Shown: piece by piece, positions 38,472 through 47,873 of the stretch
Layout: every line of letters begins with the position of its first letter
How positions within the stretch are numbered: position 1 is the first letter of the stretch
Assembly (NCBI GenBank): GCA_003169845.1
Contig: PNAG01000010.1
Coordinates: 52,326 to 116,325, forward strand
DNA: 64,000 nucleotides
Direction: 5' to 3'
From: Candidatus Dormiibacterota bacterium
GTDB taxonomy: Bacteria > Chloroflexota > Dormibacteria > Dormibacterales > Dormibacteraceae
Position numbers and translations under genes: made by a program
The notes under the pieces: model-generated
Told to the model about the DNA's origin: nothing
The model's input: only the letters and a program-made list of their open reading frames with translations
The model's database searches: none

Positions 38472-41400
38472 TCCGGTGGCGCCCCTCCGTACGGACAGAC
38501 CGCGGCGTGCGGGCAGCTGCCAAAGCGTGTGACGCAGGTGCCCGCGAGCTCTCGCGGCGCCGGCTCGAAGTGGCCGCCCTTGATGCGTGAGATCGCCTGG
38601 ACGACGATCTCCCGGCTTCGGTCGAGGTCCTCGGTCGTCAGCAGTTTCTCGCGATACTCCTTCAAGCCTGCGGCGCGCCCGACGCTGAAGATGACCTGCC
38701 GCATATCGCGCCAGACCCATTCCTTCGGGTACCACAGCGACAGGAACCTGGGCTGGAAGCCGAGCGGCTTGCCCTCTTCGTCGAAACCCTCCTTGCAGGC
38801 GATGTAATAGAGAGCAAGCTGCACGTCGTACAGCTCCGGCCCGAAATAGGCTTCATAGGCGTACTTCATCGGCCTGCCCGCGCCGGTCTTGTAGTCGACG
38901 ACCTCGACCTCTCCGTCACCGACATCGTTGACGCGGTCGATCTTGCCGACGATGTCGGATCCATCCAGCTGCAGGCGGAACCGGCGCTCGGTCGCAAGCG
39001 TCCCGAGCCGGCGGATCTGCTGCGTCCCCGTCACAAACCGGATGTAGTTGCCAAGCAGAGAGCGAACCTGGCGCTCCTCGCGTTTGCGGTCGAGCACACC
39101 CTCCATATGCACGAGGTAGCTCTCGAGGTGGCCCTGAAGCGCGGCCTCGAGCCATTCCTTCTGATGCTCGGAATCGAGCGGCCGCCACTCGCTCTCCTTG
39201 GCGTGGAAGTCCTCGAGCACCTTGTGCAGGAACCCTCCACGCTCCATGGCGACCGAACGCGGCTCCTCGACCAGGCCTGGGTGGTGGTTGTACCAGTAGA
39301 GCCGCGGGCATTTGAGGTAGTCGTTGAGCGTGGTCGGGCTGAAGTGATCGATCTGCACCGACGTGGGATTGCGGTCGCCGCCATAGCTCTCGAAGGGCTC
39401 TCCCGAATCCGGGCTTGTCAGGAACGCGACGTCGAGACCGAGCGCCGCGGCCCGAGCGGGAACTCCGTCGGTCAACGCGGGGCGATGTGACGCAAGCAGC
39501 ACCTCGGCCTCGCGTGGGAGCAGCACGTCGCCGGGCTGGAGCCGGGAGCCACGCGTTAGCGAGCGCAACGCCGCTTCCGGCGCGGCCATTTCCAGGAAAG
39601 CAGACGGACCCGCCTGGCGCAGGTAGGAATCCGCATAGGTCACGTAGAGGCGGCGCCGGGCGCGGGTCATCGCGACGTAGGCAAGCCGCGCCTCCTCCGC
39701 GAGGTGGCCATCCGGATCCGAAGGCCACGACGGCATGAAGCCGACCTTGAATCCCTCCAACCACACACGGTCCGGCTCGTCCAGCAGCGGATGCGGGCGC
39801 GCCGGCAGCGGAAACAGGCCATGGGCGAATCCCGAGCAGAACACCACCTCGAACTCAAGACCCTTCGCCTGGTGGACCGTCATCACCTGGACCGCATCGC
39901 GGCGGCCGGCGGCGGCTTCGCTGTCATCCGCCGCCGCAGCCAGCAGGGTTTCCAGCGAGCCTGGGATGTCGGAAAGCATCGGCTTCGCACCGACCAGTCG
40001 CTCGTGAACCTCCTCGATGGCCTCCAGGCCTTCGATTGCGGCCCGCAGGTCAGAGATCGCCTCGGCCCGCTGGTCCTCGGGCAGCTCGAGGTCGAGGAGG
40101 CGGCGGAGAGCGCCGTCCTCGATCAGGACGGAGTACGCGAGCGCGGCCAGCGACAGCTTCGAGGCGCGGCCGAGTAGGCGCTGGCGCGCAACCATCGCGG
40201 CGTGCAGGCTCTTCAGCTCTTCGTCGGAAAGGAAGGCCATGAAGTCAGGTTCGGCTCGCACATCGGCCGGGACCTCGCCGCCCCACGGGAGCGGATAGCG
40301 AAGTGGGTCACGTGCAGCGAGGGCATACATCAGGCGGTCCACCACGCGCTTGAGCGGCCTTCCTCTCTCGTACGCATTCGTCCGAAGGCGGCCCAAGGTT
40401 CCCGCGCCGACACCGCCCAGGCTCGACGCCAGCGCGCCTTCGAATGCGTCTGGATCATCGGGCCGGCGCAGCGACTCCAGATATCCGACGAGGAAGCGCA
40501 CCACCTCGTTGCGCGAGGTCGCCCCCGACCCGCGGACCTCGTACGGCAGCCCCATCGCGCGCAGCGCCTCTTCGAACGGGGCGCCGAGTGAGGTGGTGCT
40601 CCGCAGCAGGATCGCGAAGTCCCCGTACCGAAGACCCGGCGATTCCACGTGCAGGCGGCGGATCTCGCGCGCGACAAAGAACGCCTCGTCGACCGGGTCG
40701 CTCTCCCGAGCGACGACGATGGCGGGTGGCGCGGTGGCGGCCGTCGTTCGTAATCGTCGTGGCTCACGCCCCGGATGGGTCGCCACCAGCAGCCGCTCGG
40801 CGCCGTCGAGAGCCTCCTGCGAGCAACGACGGCAATCCTCCAGGTGCTGCGTGGCGCTGCCGTACGCGGCCGCGAAGTCACTGCTGAGCAGCCGGGGAAC
40901 GGTGCCGCGGAACCCGTAGATCGACTGGTCCGGGTCGCCCACCACGACCAGCCGCGGACGCATCGACGGAGGAGCGACCAGCTGCAGCAGCTCGAACTGT
41001 GCCGGGTCGACGTCCTGGAACTCGTCGACTAGGATCAGGCGAAACTGCGCCTGCAGCTTCTCGCGAAGCCGTGCGTTCGATTGCAGGAGCTCGATCGCGC
41101 CGGAGATGAGGTCGCGGAAGTCGAGCATCCGGGCCTCCCGCAGGCGGAGCTGGTACGCCTGGTAGACGGAGGCCAGCACCCGAAGCCGCTCGCTTGCGCT
41201 CGCTTCTGCGGCAAGCACCAGCGCGGAGGGATGCACCAGGTTCTGCTTCATGAGCGCGACGAATGTCAGGACGTCGCGCGCGAATGCATCCGACCGGCGG
41301 ACTCCCTCCAACGCGCCGAGCACGTCTCCGTCCAGCTCCGAAAGGACACGCCGCATGACGAGCCATTCCTGGAAGCCGTTGAGCAGCAGCCGCTCGCGAT

Positions 41401-41671
41401 CAGGGGAATGCTCGCGAAGCAGTCGCGCGCAGAAGCTGTGAAAGGTGGAGATCCACGCCTCGCCGTACTCATCCTGCAGGCGTTCATCGATCCGCCGGGA
41501 GATCTCCGCGGCGGCGCTCGTCGAGAACGTGAGGACGAGGATCTCTCCGCGGCCGGCCATGCGCTCGCGCACGGCCTGCTCGTACAGGTCGGCGAGGGCA
41601 TGAGTTTTGCCGGTGCCCGGTCCGGCGAGCACGCGCAGTGGTCCGTCGATTTCGTGGATGTCGAGTGGCAA
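38468..41671 (-). CDS. AdnA-like UvrD-type helicase with C-terminal RecB-like nuclease
   Basis: A 1067-residue helicase-nuclease. Walker A is LAGPGTGKT (residues 15-23), motif II LVDEFQDVDP, GDPDQSIYGFRG motif III, VMTVHQAKGLEFEVVF motif V and AYVAMTRARRRLYV motif VI. The C-terminal nuclease has VVDYKTGAG and DVQLALYY (QxxxY), with cysteines in YLKCPRLYWY and CVTRFGSCPHAAVC, an Fe-S cluster set. Both subunits therefore keep helicase and nuclease motifs, as in AdnAB. The start is TTG at 41671 with AGGGGA just upstream; an in-frame stop a few codons earlier rules out a longer protein. This start leaves no canonical Q motif. Confidence 0.9.
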   Translation of the reverse strand: MPLDIHEIDGPLRVLAGPGTGKTHALADLYEQAVRERMAGRGEILVLTFSTSAAAEISRRIDERLQDEYGEAWISTFHSFCARLLREHSPDRERLLLNGFQEWLVMRRVLSELDGDVLGALEGVRRSDAFARDVLTFVALMKQNLVHPSALVLAAEASASERLRVLASVYQAYQLRLREARMLDFRDLISGAIELLQSNARLREKLQAQFRLILVDEFQDVDPAQFELLQLVAPPSMRPRLVVVGDPDQSIYGFRGTVPRLLSSDFAAAYGSATQHLEDCRRCSQEALDGAERLLVATHPGREPRRLRTTAATAPPAIVVARESDPVDEAFFVAREIRRLHVESPGLRYGDFAILLRSTTSLGAPFEEALRAMGLPYEVRGSGATSRNEVVRFLVGYLESLRRPDDPDAFEGALASSLGGVGAGTLGRLRTNAYERGRPLKRVVDRLMYALAARDPLRYPLPWGGEVPADVRAEPDFMAFLSDEELKSLHAAMVARQRLLGRASKLSLAALAYSVLIEDGALRRLLDLELPEDQRAEAISDLRAAIEGLEAIEEVHERLVGAKPMLSDIPGSLETLLAAAADDSEAAAGRRDAVQVMTVHQAKGLEFEVVFCSGFAHGLFPLPARPHPLLDEPDRVWLEGFKVGFMPSWPSDPDGHLAEEARLAYVAMTRARRRLYVTYADSYLRQAGPSAFLEMAAPEAALRSLTRGSRLQPGDVLLPREAEVLLASHRPALTDGVPARAAALGLDVAFLTSPDSGEPFESYGGDRNPTSVQIDHFSPTTLNDYLKCPRLYWYNHHPGLVEEPRSVAMERGGFLHKVLEDFHAKESEWRPLDSEHQKEWLEAALQGHLESYLVHMEGVLDRKREERQVRSLLGNYIRFVTGTQQIRRLGTLATERRFRLQLDGSDIVGKIDRVNDVGDGEVEVVDYKTGAGRPMKYAYEAYFGPELYDVQLALYYIACKEGFDEEGKPLGFQPRFLSLWYPKEWVWRDMRQVIFSVGRAAGLKEYREKLLTTEDLDRSREIVVQAISRIKGGHFEPAPRELAGTCVTRFGSCPHAAVCPYGGAPPE

Positions 41672-41702
41672 ATGGTTCCCCTGGGTGGCGCGGGCGTCCT
41701 GA

Positions 41703-42827
41703 TTATGCGGGGGCCCGGGTCCTCAAGTCAGCGGCGCTTGTTAACGGCCTGAACGCGCCCACCACCAGGGCGAGCAGCAGGATGGACTCGATCAACGGCC
41801 AGCGATTCAAGGGAGGGCCGAGGCTGGGAAGGAAGAGGAAAGGACTCGCGAGCACCCATCCGGCGGCCACACCGGCGCGCCACGCCAGGCTGCCGCGCTC
41901 CTCCCACACCATCCACGCGGCTGCGGACAGCAGGCACAGGTCCGATGCGTGCAGGTAGGGCGCCACCACGAGCGTTCCTACGATGGCAACCGGCATGACC
42001 AGCCCGGGTGAGCTGCGGAGCTTGAATGCGGTGACCAGGACGGTCAACGCGATGGCTACTCGAAGCACACTCGCCACGATTCCCGTTGCGCCGAACGCGC
42101 CTTTGAGCGTCAGCGAGTCCGCACCGCTGGGCAACGGTGCGAGCAGCTGGTTGACGTAGGCGGAGACGCCGTGGGTGCCGAGTATCGCGACCGCCGCGAG
42201 TGCGATCACGACGCCGGCGCCCAGCCACGCCGTAAAGGCGCGAAGACGGCCGGCCGCGACCAGCGCGAATGGGACGAGGATCGCGGTGTTTGGTTTCAGG
42301 AAGATCAGCGAAAGGACGAGTCCGGCCGCGATTTGCTTTTCCTCCCGCAGCAGGCGCCACGCCACCACCATGGCGGCCGCCACGAGCGGGACGACCTGTC
42401 CGACAGCCACCGCATGCATTACCCACCATGGCGCGAGGGCGGCGGTGACCGCGATCCAGCGCGTGATGCCGGTGCTCATGCCGGACCAGGCAAGCGCCGC
42501 AGCCAACACCGCCAGCGTGAATGCAGCCCAAACGTCGTAGGCGATCCAGTACGGGAAAACCGTCAGCGGAGCGACGAGCCATGCCACCGTCGGCGGGCTC
42601 AGAAACGGTTGGGACCACTGGCTCGGTACGAGCTGCTTTTGCACCACGGCGACGAGCGTCTGGTCATAGACGTGCGTCCATCCCTGCTGCAGGCCCACCG
42701 TGGCCGCTGCCATATACGTGTGGAAATCGATACCCGTCTGCTCGCGCCGGCGCCAGAAGTCCAGGGCGAAAGCGACCCCGGCCACGGCGAGGCCGATCCA
42801 CGGCCAGGCCCGGCGTGAGTTGATCAC
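41703..42827 (-). CDS. GT87/DUF2029-like polyprenol-dependent glycosyltransferase
   Basis: A 374-residue membrane protein with about 9-10 hydrophobic helices. The first periplasmic loop has DFHTYMAAATVGLQQGWTHVYD, the Asp-containing loop typical of the GT87/DUF2029 family of polyprenyl-phosphate mannosyl/arabinosyl transferases. Family-typical SPPTVAWLVAPLTVFPYWIAYDVW and FLKPNTAILVPFAL follow. These enzymes add sugars to envelope glycans outside the membrane. Divergent, by 36 bases, from another GT-C-like gene. Confidence 0.8.
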   Translation of the reverse strand: MINSRRAWPWIGLAVAGVAFALDFWRRREQTGIDFHTYMAAATVGLQQGWTHVYDQTLVAVVQKQLVPSQWSQPFLSPPTVAWLVAPLTVFPYWIAYDVWAAFTLAVLAAALAWSGMSTGITRWIAVTAALAPWWVMHAVAVGQVVPLVAAAMVVAWRLLREEKQIAAGLVLSLIFLKPNTAILVPFALVAAGRLRAFTAWLGAGVVIALAAVAILGTHGVSAYVNQLLAPLPSGADSLTLKGAFGATGIVASVLRVAIALTVLVTAFKLRSSPGLVMPVAIVGTLVVAPYLHASDLCLLSAAAWMVWEERGSLAWRAGVAAGWVLASPFLFLPSLGPPLNRWPLIESILLLALVVGAFRPLTSAADLRTRAPA

Positions 42828-42848
42828 CGCCCGACGTTACCGCACCCA

Positions 42849-42854
42849 TATAGT
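42849..42854 (+). promoter_or_regulatory. -10 hexamer (TATAGT) in a 36 bp divergent intergenic gap
   Basis: TATAGT lies 9 bases before the ATG at 42864. The gap to the divergent gene is only 36 bases, so the -35 region overlaps the other gene's start and the transcript would have almost no leader. Confidence 0.4.
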
Positions 42855-42863
42855 CACTGCTCG

Positions 42864-44333
42864 ATGACCCGCCCCAGGCAGGTTGGATTGTGGACCGCCC
42901 TGATCTCCATCACGGTGTTCGTCGCACACCTGCCGTCGTTCGCCCATCGCCTCCTGGACGGAGACGAGGCGATTTACGGCTCGATCGCGGCGCTCCTGAA
43001 CACCGGCGGGCAGCTCTATGGAGCGGGCGGAGTGGACAACAAGCCACCTGGGATCTTCTGGGTCTACGCGGCCACCTTCCGCGTGGCCGGCACTTACCAG
43101 ATGACCGCGATCCATGCGGTCGGGCTGGCGGTGATCGTGGCGACCTGCGTCCTGGTCTTCGTGATCGGCCGGGACCTCGGCGGACTGCGGACAGGGTTCC
43201 TCGCGGCCCTCTTCTACGGCGTCCTCACAGCGGCCGGCAACCCCCGGCTGCTGGCGACGAATACGGAGATCTTCATGCAGCTGGCGCTGACCGCTTCGGT
43301 CCTGCTGATGCTGCGGCGCCGCTGGTTCTGGTCGGGCTGCCTTTTGGTTGCGGCCGGCGCATTCAGGCAGGTGGCCGCCGTCAACGTCTTGCTTGTGATC
43401 GTGGGAATCTTCTGGCTCACGCCCGCAGGGAGCCGATGGCGAACCGTGGCGTGGTTTGCGGGAGGCGTGGCCGCGGCCCTGGCCGCCGGCGCCCTGGTCC
43501 TGCTGTTGACCGGGTCGCTGTCGGGCTTCTGGCGCTGGACGGTGGGCAGCCTGTACGGCTACGCCTCGACGAACTGGATTCCGAGCTTCGTCTGGCTGCG
43601 CGCGAAGGACAGCCTCGTGCCGTTCGTCGTGGATATGGCGGTGCTGTGGATTGCCGCGATCGCGCTCGCCACCCGATGGAGCCGCCTGGACCGCCTGGAG
43701 AGGCTGGTCATCGTATGGCTGGCCGTCGCAATGGTCGGATCGGTGGCGGCGGGCCACCTCTCATGGCACTACTTCATCCAGGCCATGGGACCGCTCGCGT
43801 TGTCGGCGGCACGAAGTTTCGATCGCTTTTCGATTCGCAGATGGGTCGCGGCCGCGGCGGCGATCGGCATCGCCATCCCTGCCCTCGGATGGTGGGCCTA
43901 TGACCTTGGCGCCGACCCGTTGACCTATGACTTCAGCCCGCCCGTGCCCCAGCACCAGCTGGTGGCCGGCTACATCCACGACCACACGGCGCCCGGCCAG
44001 CGCGTTTTCGTCTGGGGGGACTGGCCCGCGCTCTACATCGAGTCCGACCGGCTCATGGCGAGCCGGTTTCCAGGTTTTCTGCGCGGCTTCGACCGCGGCT
44101 CGGGGATCCCCCCCAACAACTGGGACACGACCTCCGACGTGTGGCCGGAGCTTCAGTCGGACTTGAATGCACATCCGCCTGCGCTCATCGTCGATACGGC
44201 CTCAGCAGGCTGGAGTGACTTTTCGATGTACCCGATGCGCAACTATCCGGTCCTCGCCGACCTGGTCGCCAGCCGGTACCACGCCGTGGCGACGGTCGAT
44301 GGAGTGGTGATCTACGCGCCCGACAGTCCGTGA
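42864..44333 (+). CDS. GT-C/GT39-like membrane glycosyltransferase
   Basis: A 489-residue protein with about 10-11 membrane helices and a C-terminal ~130-residue soluble domain. The first periplasmic loop carries LLDGDEAIYGSIAALLNTGG, matching the DGDExxY motif of the ArnT/PMT (GT39/GT83) family, where the Asp-Glu binds metal and sugar-phosphate. NKPPGIFWVYAATF follows, also typical. It should transfer a sugar from a polyprenyl-phosphate to an envelope acceptor. It faces the GT87-like gene, suggesting joint work on an envelope glycan. Confidence 0.85.
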   Translation: MTRPRQVGLWTALISITVFVAHLPSFAHRLLDGDEAIYGSIAALLNTGGQLYGAGGVDNKPPGIFWVYAATFRVAGTYQMTAIHAVGLAVIVATCVLVFVIGRDLGGLRTGFLAALFYGVLTAAGNPRLLATNTEIFMQLALTASVLLMLRRRWFWSGCLLVAAGAFRQVAAVNVLLVIVGIFWLTPAGSRWRTVAWFAGGVAAALAAGALVLLLTGSLSGFWRWTVGSLYGYASTNWIPSFVWLRAKDSLVPFVVDMAVLWIAAIALATRWSRLDRLERLVIVWLAVAMVGSVAAGHLSWHYFIQAMGPLALSAARSFDRFSIRRWVAAAAAIGIAIPALGWWAYDLGADPLTYDFSPPVPQHQLVAGYIHDHTAPGQRVFVWGDWPALYIESDRLMASRFPGFLRGFDRGSGIPPNNWDTTSDVWPELQSDLNAHPPALIVDTASAGWSDFSMYPMRNYPVLADLVASRYHAVATVDGVVIYAPDSP

Positions 44334-44385
44334 AGGATCGGAAGCGCCTTCGAGCCGTCCGCCCGTCATCCTTGGAGGTCACCGG

Positions 44386-45018
44386 ATGACTTCGGAACCT
44401 GCCACGCTCAGGCCTTCAACGCGTCTGGTCCGGACCGATGTTTCCGACAGCTGGGCGTGGATGCGTTTCGACCTGCTCGTTCGCATCGTCCCGTTCGTGC
44501 TGGCCTACGCCGTCGTGCACCAGCTCGATACGCACCGCGCAGCCCTTGGATTGAGCGGCGGACGGCTCGGCGTCCAGCTCGTCTTCGCCGCGGTGGCTGC
44601 GCCTTTGATGTTCGCCGCGGCCGTCTGGGTCCAGCTGTGGCTGACGCGACGGCGCGGCGCGTTGAGCGTCCCGGCGGACGCTCGCGACGCATGGTTCCAG
44701 GCCGGCTTCTACCTGGTGAATGGCCCGGTCGAGGAGGCCTTTTTCCGCGGCCTCGTCCAGGGTGGGCTGGGGGTGCTGTGGGGAGCGCCCGTTGGCTTTG
44801 CGATAGCCACCGCGATCTATGTCCTCTATCACCGGCTGGGTCGCTGGCCGTGGTCCGACACCTTCGCCACCGCGTTGGTTGGCGTGCCGCTCGGGCTTGC
44901 CTTCTGGCTTTTGCCCGGCCCGCCCTCGCTGCTGGGCGTCTCCATCGCGCACATCGCGGCGACGTGCGGATTCCTCGGCCCAGGTCCCTACCTGTTGAAG
45001 AAGCTGAACCTGGTCTAG
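44386..45018 (+). CDS. CPBP family intramembrane metalloprotease
   Basis: A 210-residue protein with about six hydrophobic segments. GPVEEAFFRGLVQG contains the EExxxR motif of CAAX/CPBP (Abi) proteases, and later histidines in YHRLGRW and IAHIAAT complete the usual set. These glutamic intramembrane proteases cut prenylated or membrane peptides, or act as immunity proteins for bacteriocins. GGAGG precedes the ATG. Its end overlaps the convergent ABC permease gene by 4 bp. Confidence 0.85.
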   Translation: MTSEPATLRPSTRLVRTDVSDSWAWMRFDLLVRIVPFVLAYAVVHQLDTHRAALGLSGGRLGVQLVFAAVAAPLMFAAAVWVQLWLTRRRGALSVPADARDAWFQAGFYLVNGPVEEAFFRGLVQGGLGVLWGAPVGFAIATAIYVLYHRLGRWPWSDTFATALVGVPLGLAFWLLPGPPSLLGVSIAHIAATCGFLGPGPYLLKKLNLV

Positions 45019-45893
45019 ACCTCTCGACGACGGACGGAGTAATAGACCAGGCCGCAGAACACGCATACGACGAATGCCCACCAGACGATGTCGCCGGTGG
45101 TCGACGCCTGCGGAACCCCCGCAATTGCTGTGCTGCCGCGGCTGCCCTGAATCGCGACCTGCGCGCGAACGAGGTCTCCAGTGGCGCTGCTTACCAACTC
45201 GTGAGGGACGAGCCAGTAGAGAACGTCAAAGATCGTCTTGACAATGCCGCTTCCGATAACGCCCGAGTCTGTGAGGTTGTGGACGAAGCCGATCACACCG
45301 GCAACCACGTTGTAGTAGATGAAGGCGACGATCGCGGCGACAATGTTGTTCATCCACGTGCTCAGGGCGAGGACCAGGAGCATCAAGGCGATCGTGTTGC
45401 CGATGACTGCCAACACCGCGACTGTCAGCGCATTCTCGAGGCCGCCTCCAAACAGGAACATCACAAGCCGCGACTCGACCGCGAGAAGACCCATGATCAC
45501 CAGAAGCGCGGCGACGGCAGCTGCAATCTTGCCGGTGGTGAACGCGAGCCGCGAAACCGGCTTTGAGAAGATGCTCACGGCGGCACCCGAATCGAGGTCG
45601 TGGTAGATCGCGGTCATCCCGATCCCGTATGCGATCAGCAAACCAAAGACACCAAGGGCGCCGAATATGTACGTGAGAAACAGCAGTTCGAGGAAATGGT
45701 TGAAGGCCGCAGGATCTACGTTAATCGGTGCGAAGCCTCCCTGCGTACTGGACGACGCCACCGAGTAAATGACCTTGAGGCCAACGCCAAGGACGAGGAT
45801 GCCGAGCGCGCCGATGATGAAAAAAACGAGCAGGATGCGTCGCCTCGACAGCTCGACCAGCGTGTAGCGCGCGACCGCCAGCGTGCCGTTCAA
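45015..45893 (-). CDS. ABC-2 type transporter permease (NosY-like)
   Basis: A 292-residue membrane protein with six to seven hydrophobic segments and the ABC-2 opening TLAVARYTLVELSRRRILLVFF. IYHDLDSGAAVSIFSKPVSR is a loop typical of NosY/GldF-like permeases. The TTG at 45893 overlaps the TGA of the ATPase gene (TTGA), and frame further upstream lies inside that gene. The transported substrate is not apparent. Confidence 0.87.
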   Translation of the reverse strand: MNGTLAVARYTLVELSRRRILLVFFIIGALGILVLGVGLKVIYSVASSSTQGGFAPINVDPAAFNHFLELLFLTYIFGALGVFGLLIAYGIGMTAIYHDLDSGAAVSIFSKPVSRLAFTTGKIAAAVAALLVIMGLLAVESRLVMFLFGGGLENALTVAVLAVIGNTIALMLLVLALSTWMNNIVAAIVAFIYYNVVAGVIGFVHNLTDSGVIGSGIVKTIFDVLYWLVPHELVSSATGDLVRAQVAIQGSRGSTAIAGVPQASTTGDIVWWAFVVCVFCGLVYYSVRRREV

Positions 45894-46660
45894 CTCTTGT
45901 CCTTGTCGGTGATGAAGGAGGGCAGCTGGTCCCGAGGTGGAGCGCTGGCCTGCACCAGCTCGACGAACACGTCCTCCAGGTTTCGACCCTGGGGAACGAC
46001 CTCCGCCATGGTCCCTTCCTTCAGGACCCGGCCCTTGGCGAGGATGGCGACGGTGTCGCAAACGAGCTCGACCTCGCTCAGGAGGTGGCTGTTGAGCAGC
46101 ACCGCCACACCGCTGTCCTTCAGCCGGTCGATCAGCGCCCGCACGTCGCGCCTGCCGAGTGGGTCGAGGTCGGCGGTCGGCTCGTCGAGGATCAACAGCT
46201 TCGGCCGGCCCAGGATGGCCTGGGCGATGCCCAGGCGCTGCTTCATGCCCTTGGAGAACTGGCGGACCTGCCGCCGCTCCCCTTCCAGCCCGGCGAATGC
46301 AAGCGTTTCGGGAATGCGGCGCTTGCGTTCCTCCTCATCGAGGCCGAGCAGGCTCGCGAAGTAGTCGAGCACCTCGCCCGCCCGCAGGAACTTCGGGAAG
46401 TCAGGCTCCTCCGGCGCGAAACCCAGGTCCCTGCGCGCTGCCGGGTTTCCCGGGTCCGATCCGAAGAGCTGGACGCTGCCTTCGTCCGGCCGCAACAGGC
46501 CGGCGATGATCTTGACCACCGTTGACTTCCCGGCGCCGTTGGGACCGAGCAATCCGAACGCCTGGCCGGGCTCCAGCTGAAAGCTGACACCGTCGACGGC
46601 CCAGGCGTCGCGGCGCCGATAGCGCTTGCGCAGACCGTCGACGCTCACCACCGTGGCCAT
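45890..46660 (-). CDS. ABC transporter ATP-binding protein
   Basis: A 256-residue ATPase: Walker A LLGPNGAGKST, signature QFSKGMKQRLG, Walker B LLILDEPTADLDP, H-loop LNSHLLSEVE. The FSKGMKQRLG variant is common in NosF/CcmA-like ATPases. It pairs with the permease translated from the overlapping next gene. Its ATG is 22 bases from the divergent MFS start. Confidence 0.93.
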   Translation of the reverse strand: MATVVSVDGLRKRYRRRDAWAVDGVSFQLEPGQAFGLLGPNGAGKSTVVKIIAGLLRPDEGSVQLFGSDPGNPAARRDLGFAPEEPDFPKFLRAGEVLDYFASLLGLDEEERKRRIPETLAFAGLEGERRQVRQFSKGMKQRLGIAQAILGRPKLLILDEPTADLDPLGRRDVRALIDRLKDSGVAVLLNSHLLSEVELVCDTVAILAKGRVLKEGTMAEVVPQGRNLEDVFVELVQASAPPRDQLPSFITDKDKS

Positions 46661-46682
46661 AAGTCAGCCGAATATACGCTCG

Positions 46683-47858
46683 GTGGTCTTACTCGACTTG
46701 CACCAGCGGCGAACCCTGGCCTGGGCCGGGCTGGCCGTCGTGCTCACCGCTTTCGACGGCTCGGTGCTCGTCCTGGCGCTGCCGGCGATCGCCGCCGACT
46801 TCAACGCTCGGACGCCTGCGCTGTCCAACCTCGGCTCGGTGCTGGCGATGGGCGCGCTGGCTGCGCTGCCGCTGGCCGCCATGGCAGATCGTTTCGGCCG
46901 GCGCCGCATGATCGCCATCGGGGTGGCCGGCTTCTCTGTCGCGAATTTCGCGAGCGGACTCGCGCCCTCGCTCGAAGCGCTCGCCCTGTTCAGGCTGGTC
47001 GCGGTCTGCTTCGAGGCGCTGGTCGCCGGTGTGGCGACAGCTCTCATCGTCGAAGAGGCACCACCGGCGCGACGCGGCCAGGCGGTGAGCGTGCTGGCGC
47101 TTCTCGCCGGCCTCGGCACGGGGATCACGGTGATCAGCTACCCGCTGCTGGCGCCGCACTGGCGGTGGCTGTTCCTGGCTGGAGGCATCGGCGTCTTTCT
47201 CGCCCCCGTGATCTGGTTCAGGCTTCCGGAAGGCCGGACCTGGCTCGGCGTCCCGGTGAGCGGTTCGGCGCTGCGCCTGCTGCTGCAGCCCGCGTGGCGG
47301 CGCAGGGTCGCGATCATCGCCGGGATGACCGCGTTGCTCGCCGTCCTCCTCGAGCCTGCCGGACTGCTGTTCACCGTCTACGCAAGCGACGTCCTGCGTC
47401 TTTCGCCCGTCGCGATCAGCGTCCTGATCGTGGTCTCGGGCATCGCCGGCGCGGGTTCGTACCTGGCCGGCGGCTATCTCACCGACCGGTTCGGCCGGCG
47501 GGGACCCGCCATCGTGCTCACGATCGCGACCGCGATCGCGACGAGCCTCAGCTTCGCAACCGCGACAGCGGGCTTCTACATAGGCAACGTCTTGTGGAGC
47601 GCCTTTGCCAGCGCTTCCACGCCTGTCTTCGGCGCCTGGACCGCGGAGCTTTTTCCGACGCGAGCCCGCGCGACCGCCGAGCTGACGGCTTCGGTGGCCG
47701 CGGCGATCGGCAGCGTTATCGGGCTTCAGGCGGTTGGCTACCTGACGCCGTCCGCGGGTTTGGGCCGCGCGATCGAGCTGGGTGGAGTGGCGGCAATCGC
47801 GGGCGCGCTCCTGCTATTCCTGCTGCCGGAGACCAAACAGGCGCCCCTGCCTGACTAG
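46683..47858 (+). CDS. MFS transporter
   Basis: A 391-residue major facilitator with 12 hydrophobic segments. Loop 2-3 motif A is MADRFGRRRMIAI, with its repeat LTDRFGRRGPAI in the second half. ELFPTRARATAELTAS near the end is typical of metabolite:H+ symporters (MHS and sugar-porter like). The GTG at 46683 follows a TATACG hexamer by four bases, so this transcript too has little or no leader. It is read in the same direction as the catabolic cluster 15 bases downstream and could import its substrate. Confidence 0.87.
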   Translation: MVLLDLHQRRTLAWAGLAVVLTAFDGSVLVLALPAIAADFNARTPALSNLGSVLAMGALAALPLAAMADRFGRRRMIAIGVAGFSVANFASGLAPSLEALALFRLVAVCFEALVAGVATALIVEEAPPARRGQAVSVLALLAGLGTGITVISYPLLAPHWRWLFLAGGIGVFLAPVIWFRLPEGRTWLGVPVSGSALRLLLQPAWRRRVAIIAGMTALLAVLLEPAGLLFTVYASDVLRLSPVAISVLIVVSGIAGAGSYLAGGYLTDRFGRRGPAIVLTIATAIATSLSFATATAGFYIGNVLWSAFASASTPVFGAWTAELFPTRARATAELTASVAAAIGSVIGLQAVGYLTPSAGLGRAIELGGVAAIAGALLLFLLPETKQAPLPD

Positions 47859-47873
47859 AGTTAGGGCAAAAGA

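Noticed and set aside
38472-38735. N-terminal extension of the AdnB-like protein by 88 residues
   Set aside because: The extension lies in the coding region of the upstream helicase in another frame; the ATG at 38471 overlaps its stop and directly precedes the Q motif.
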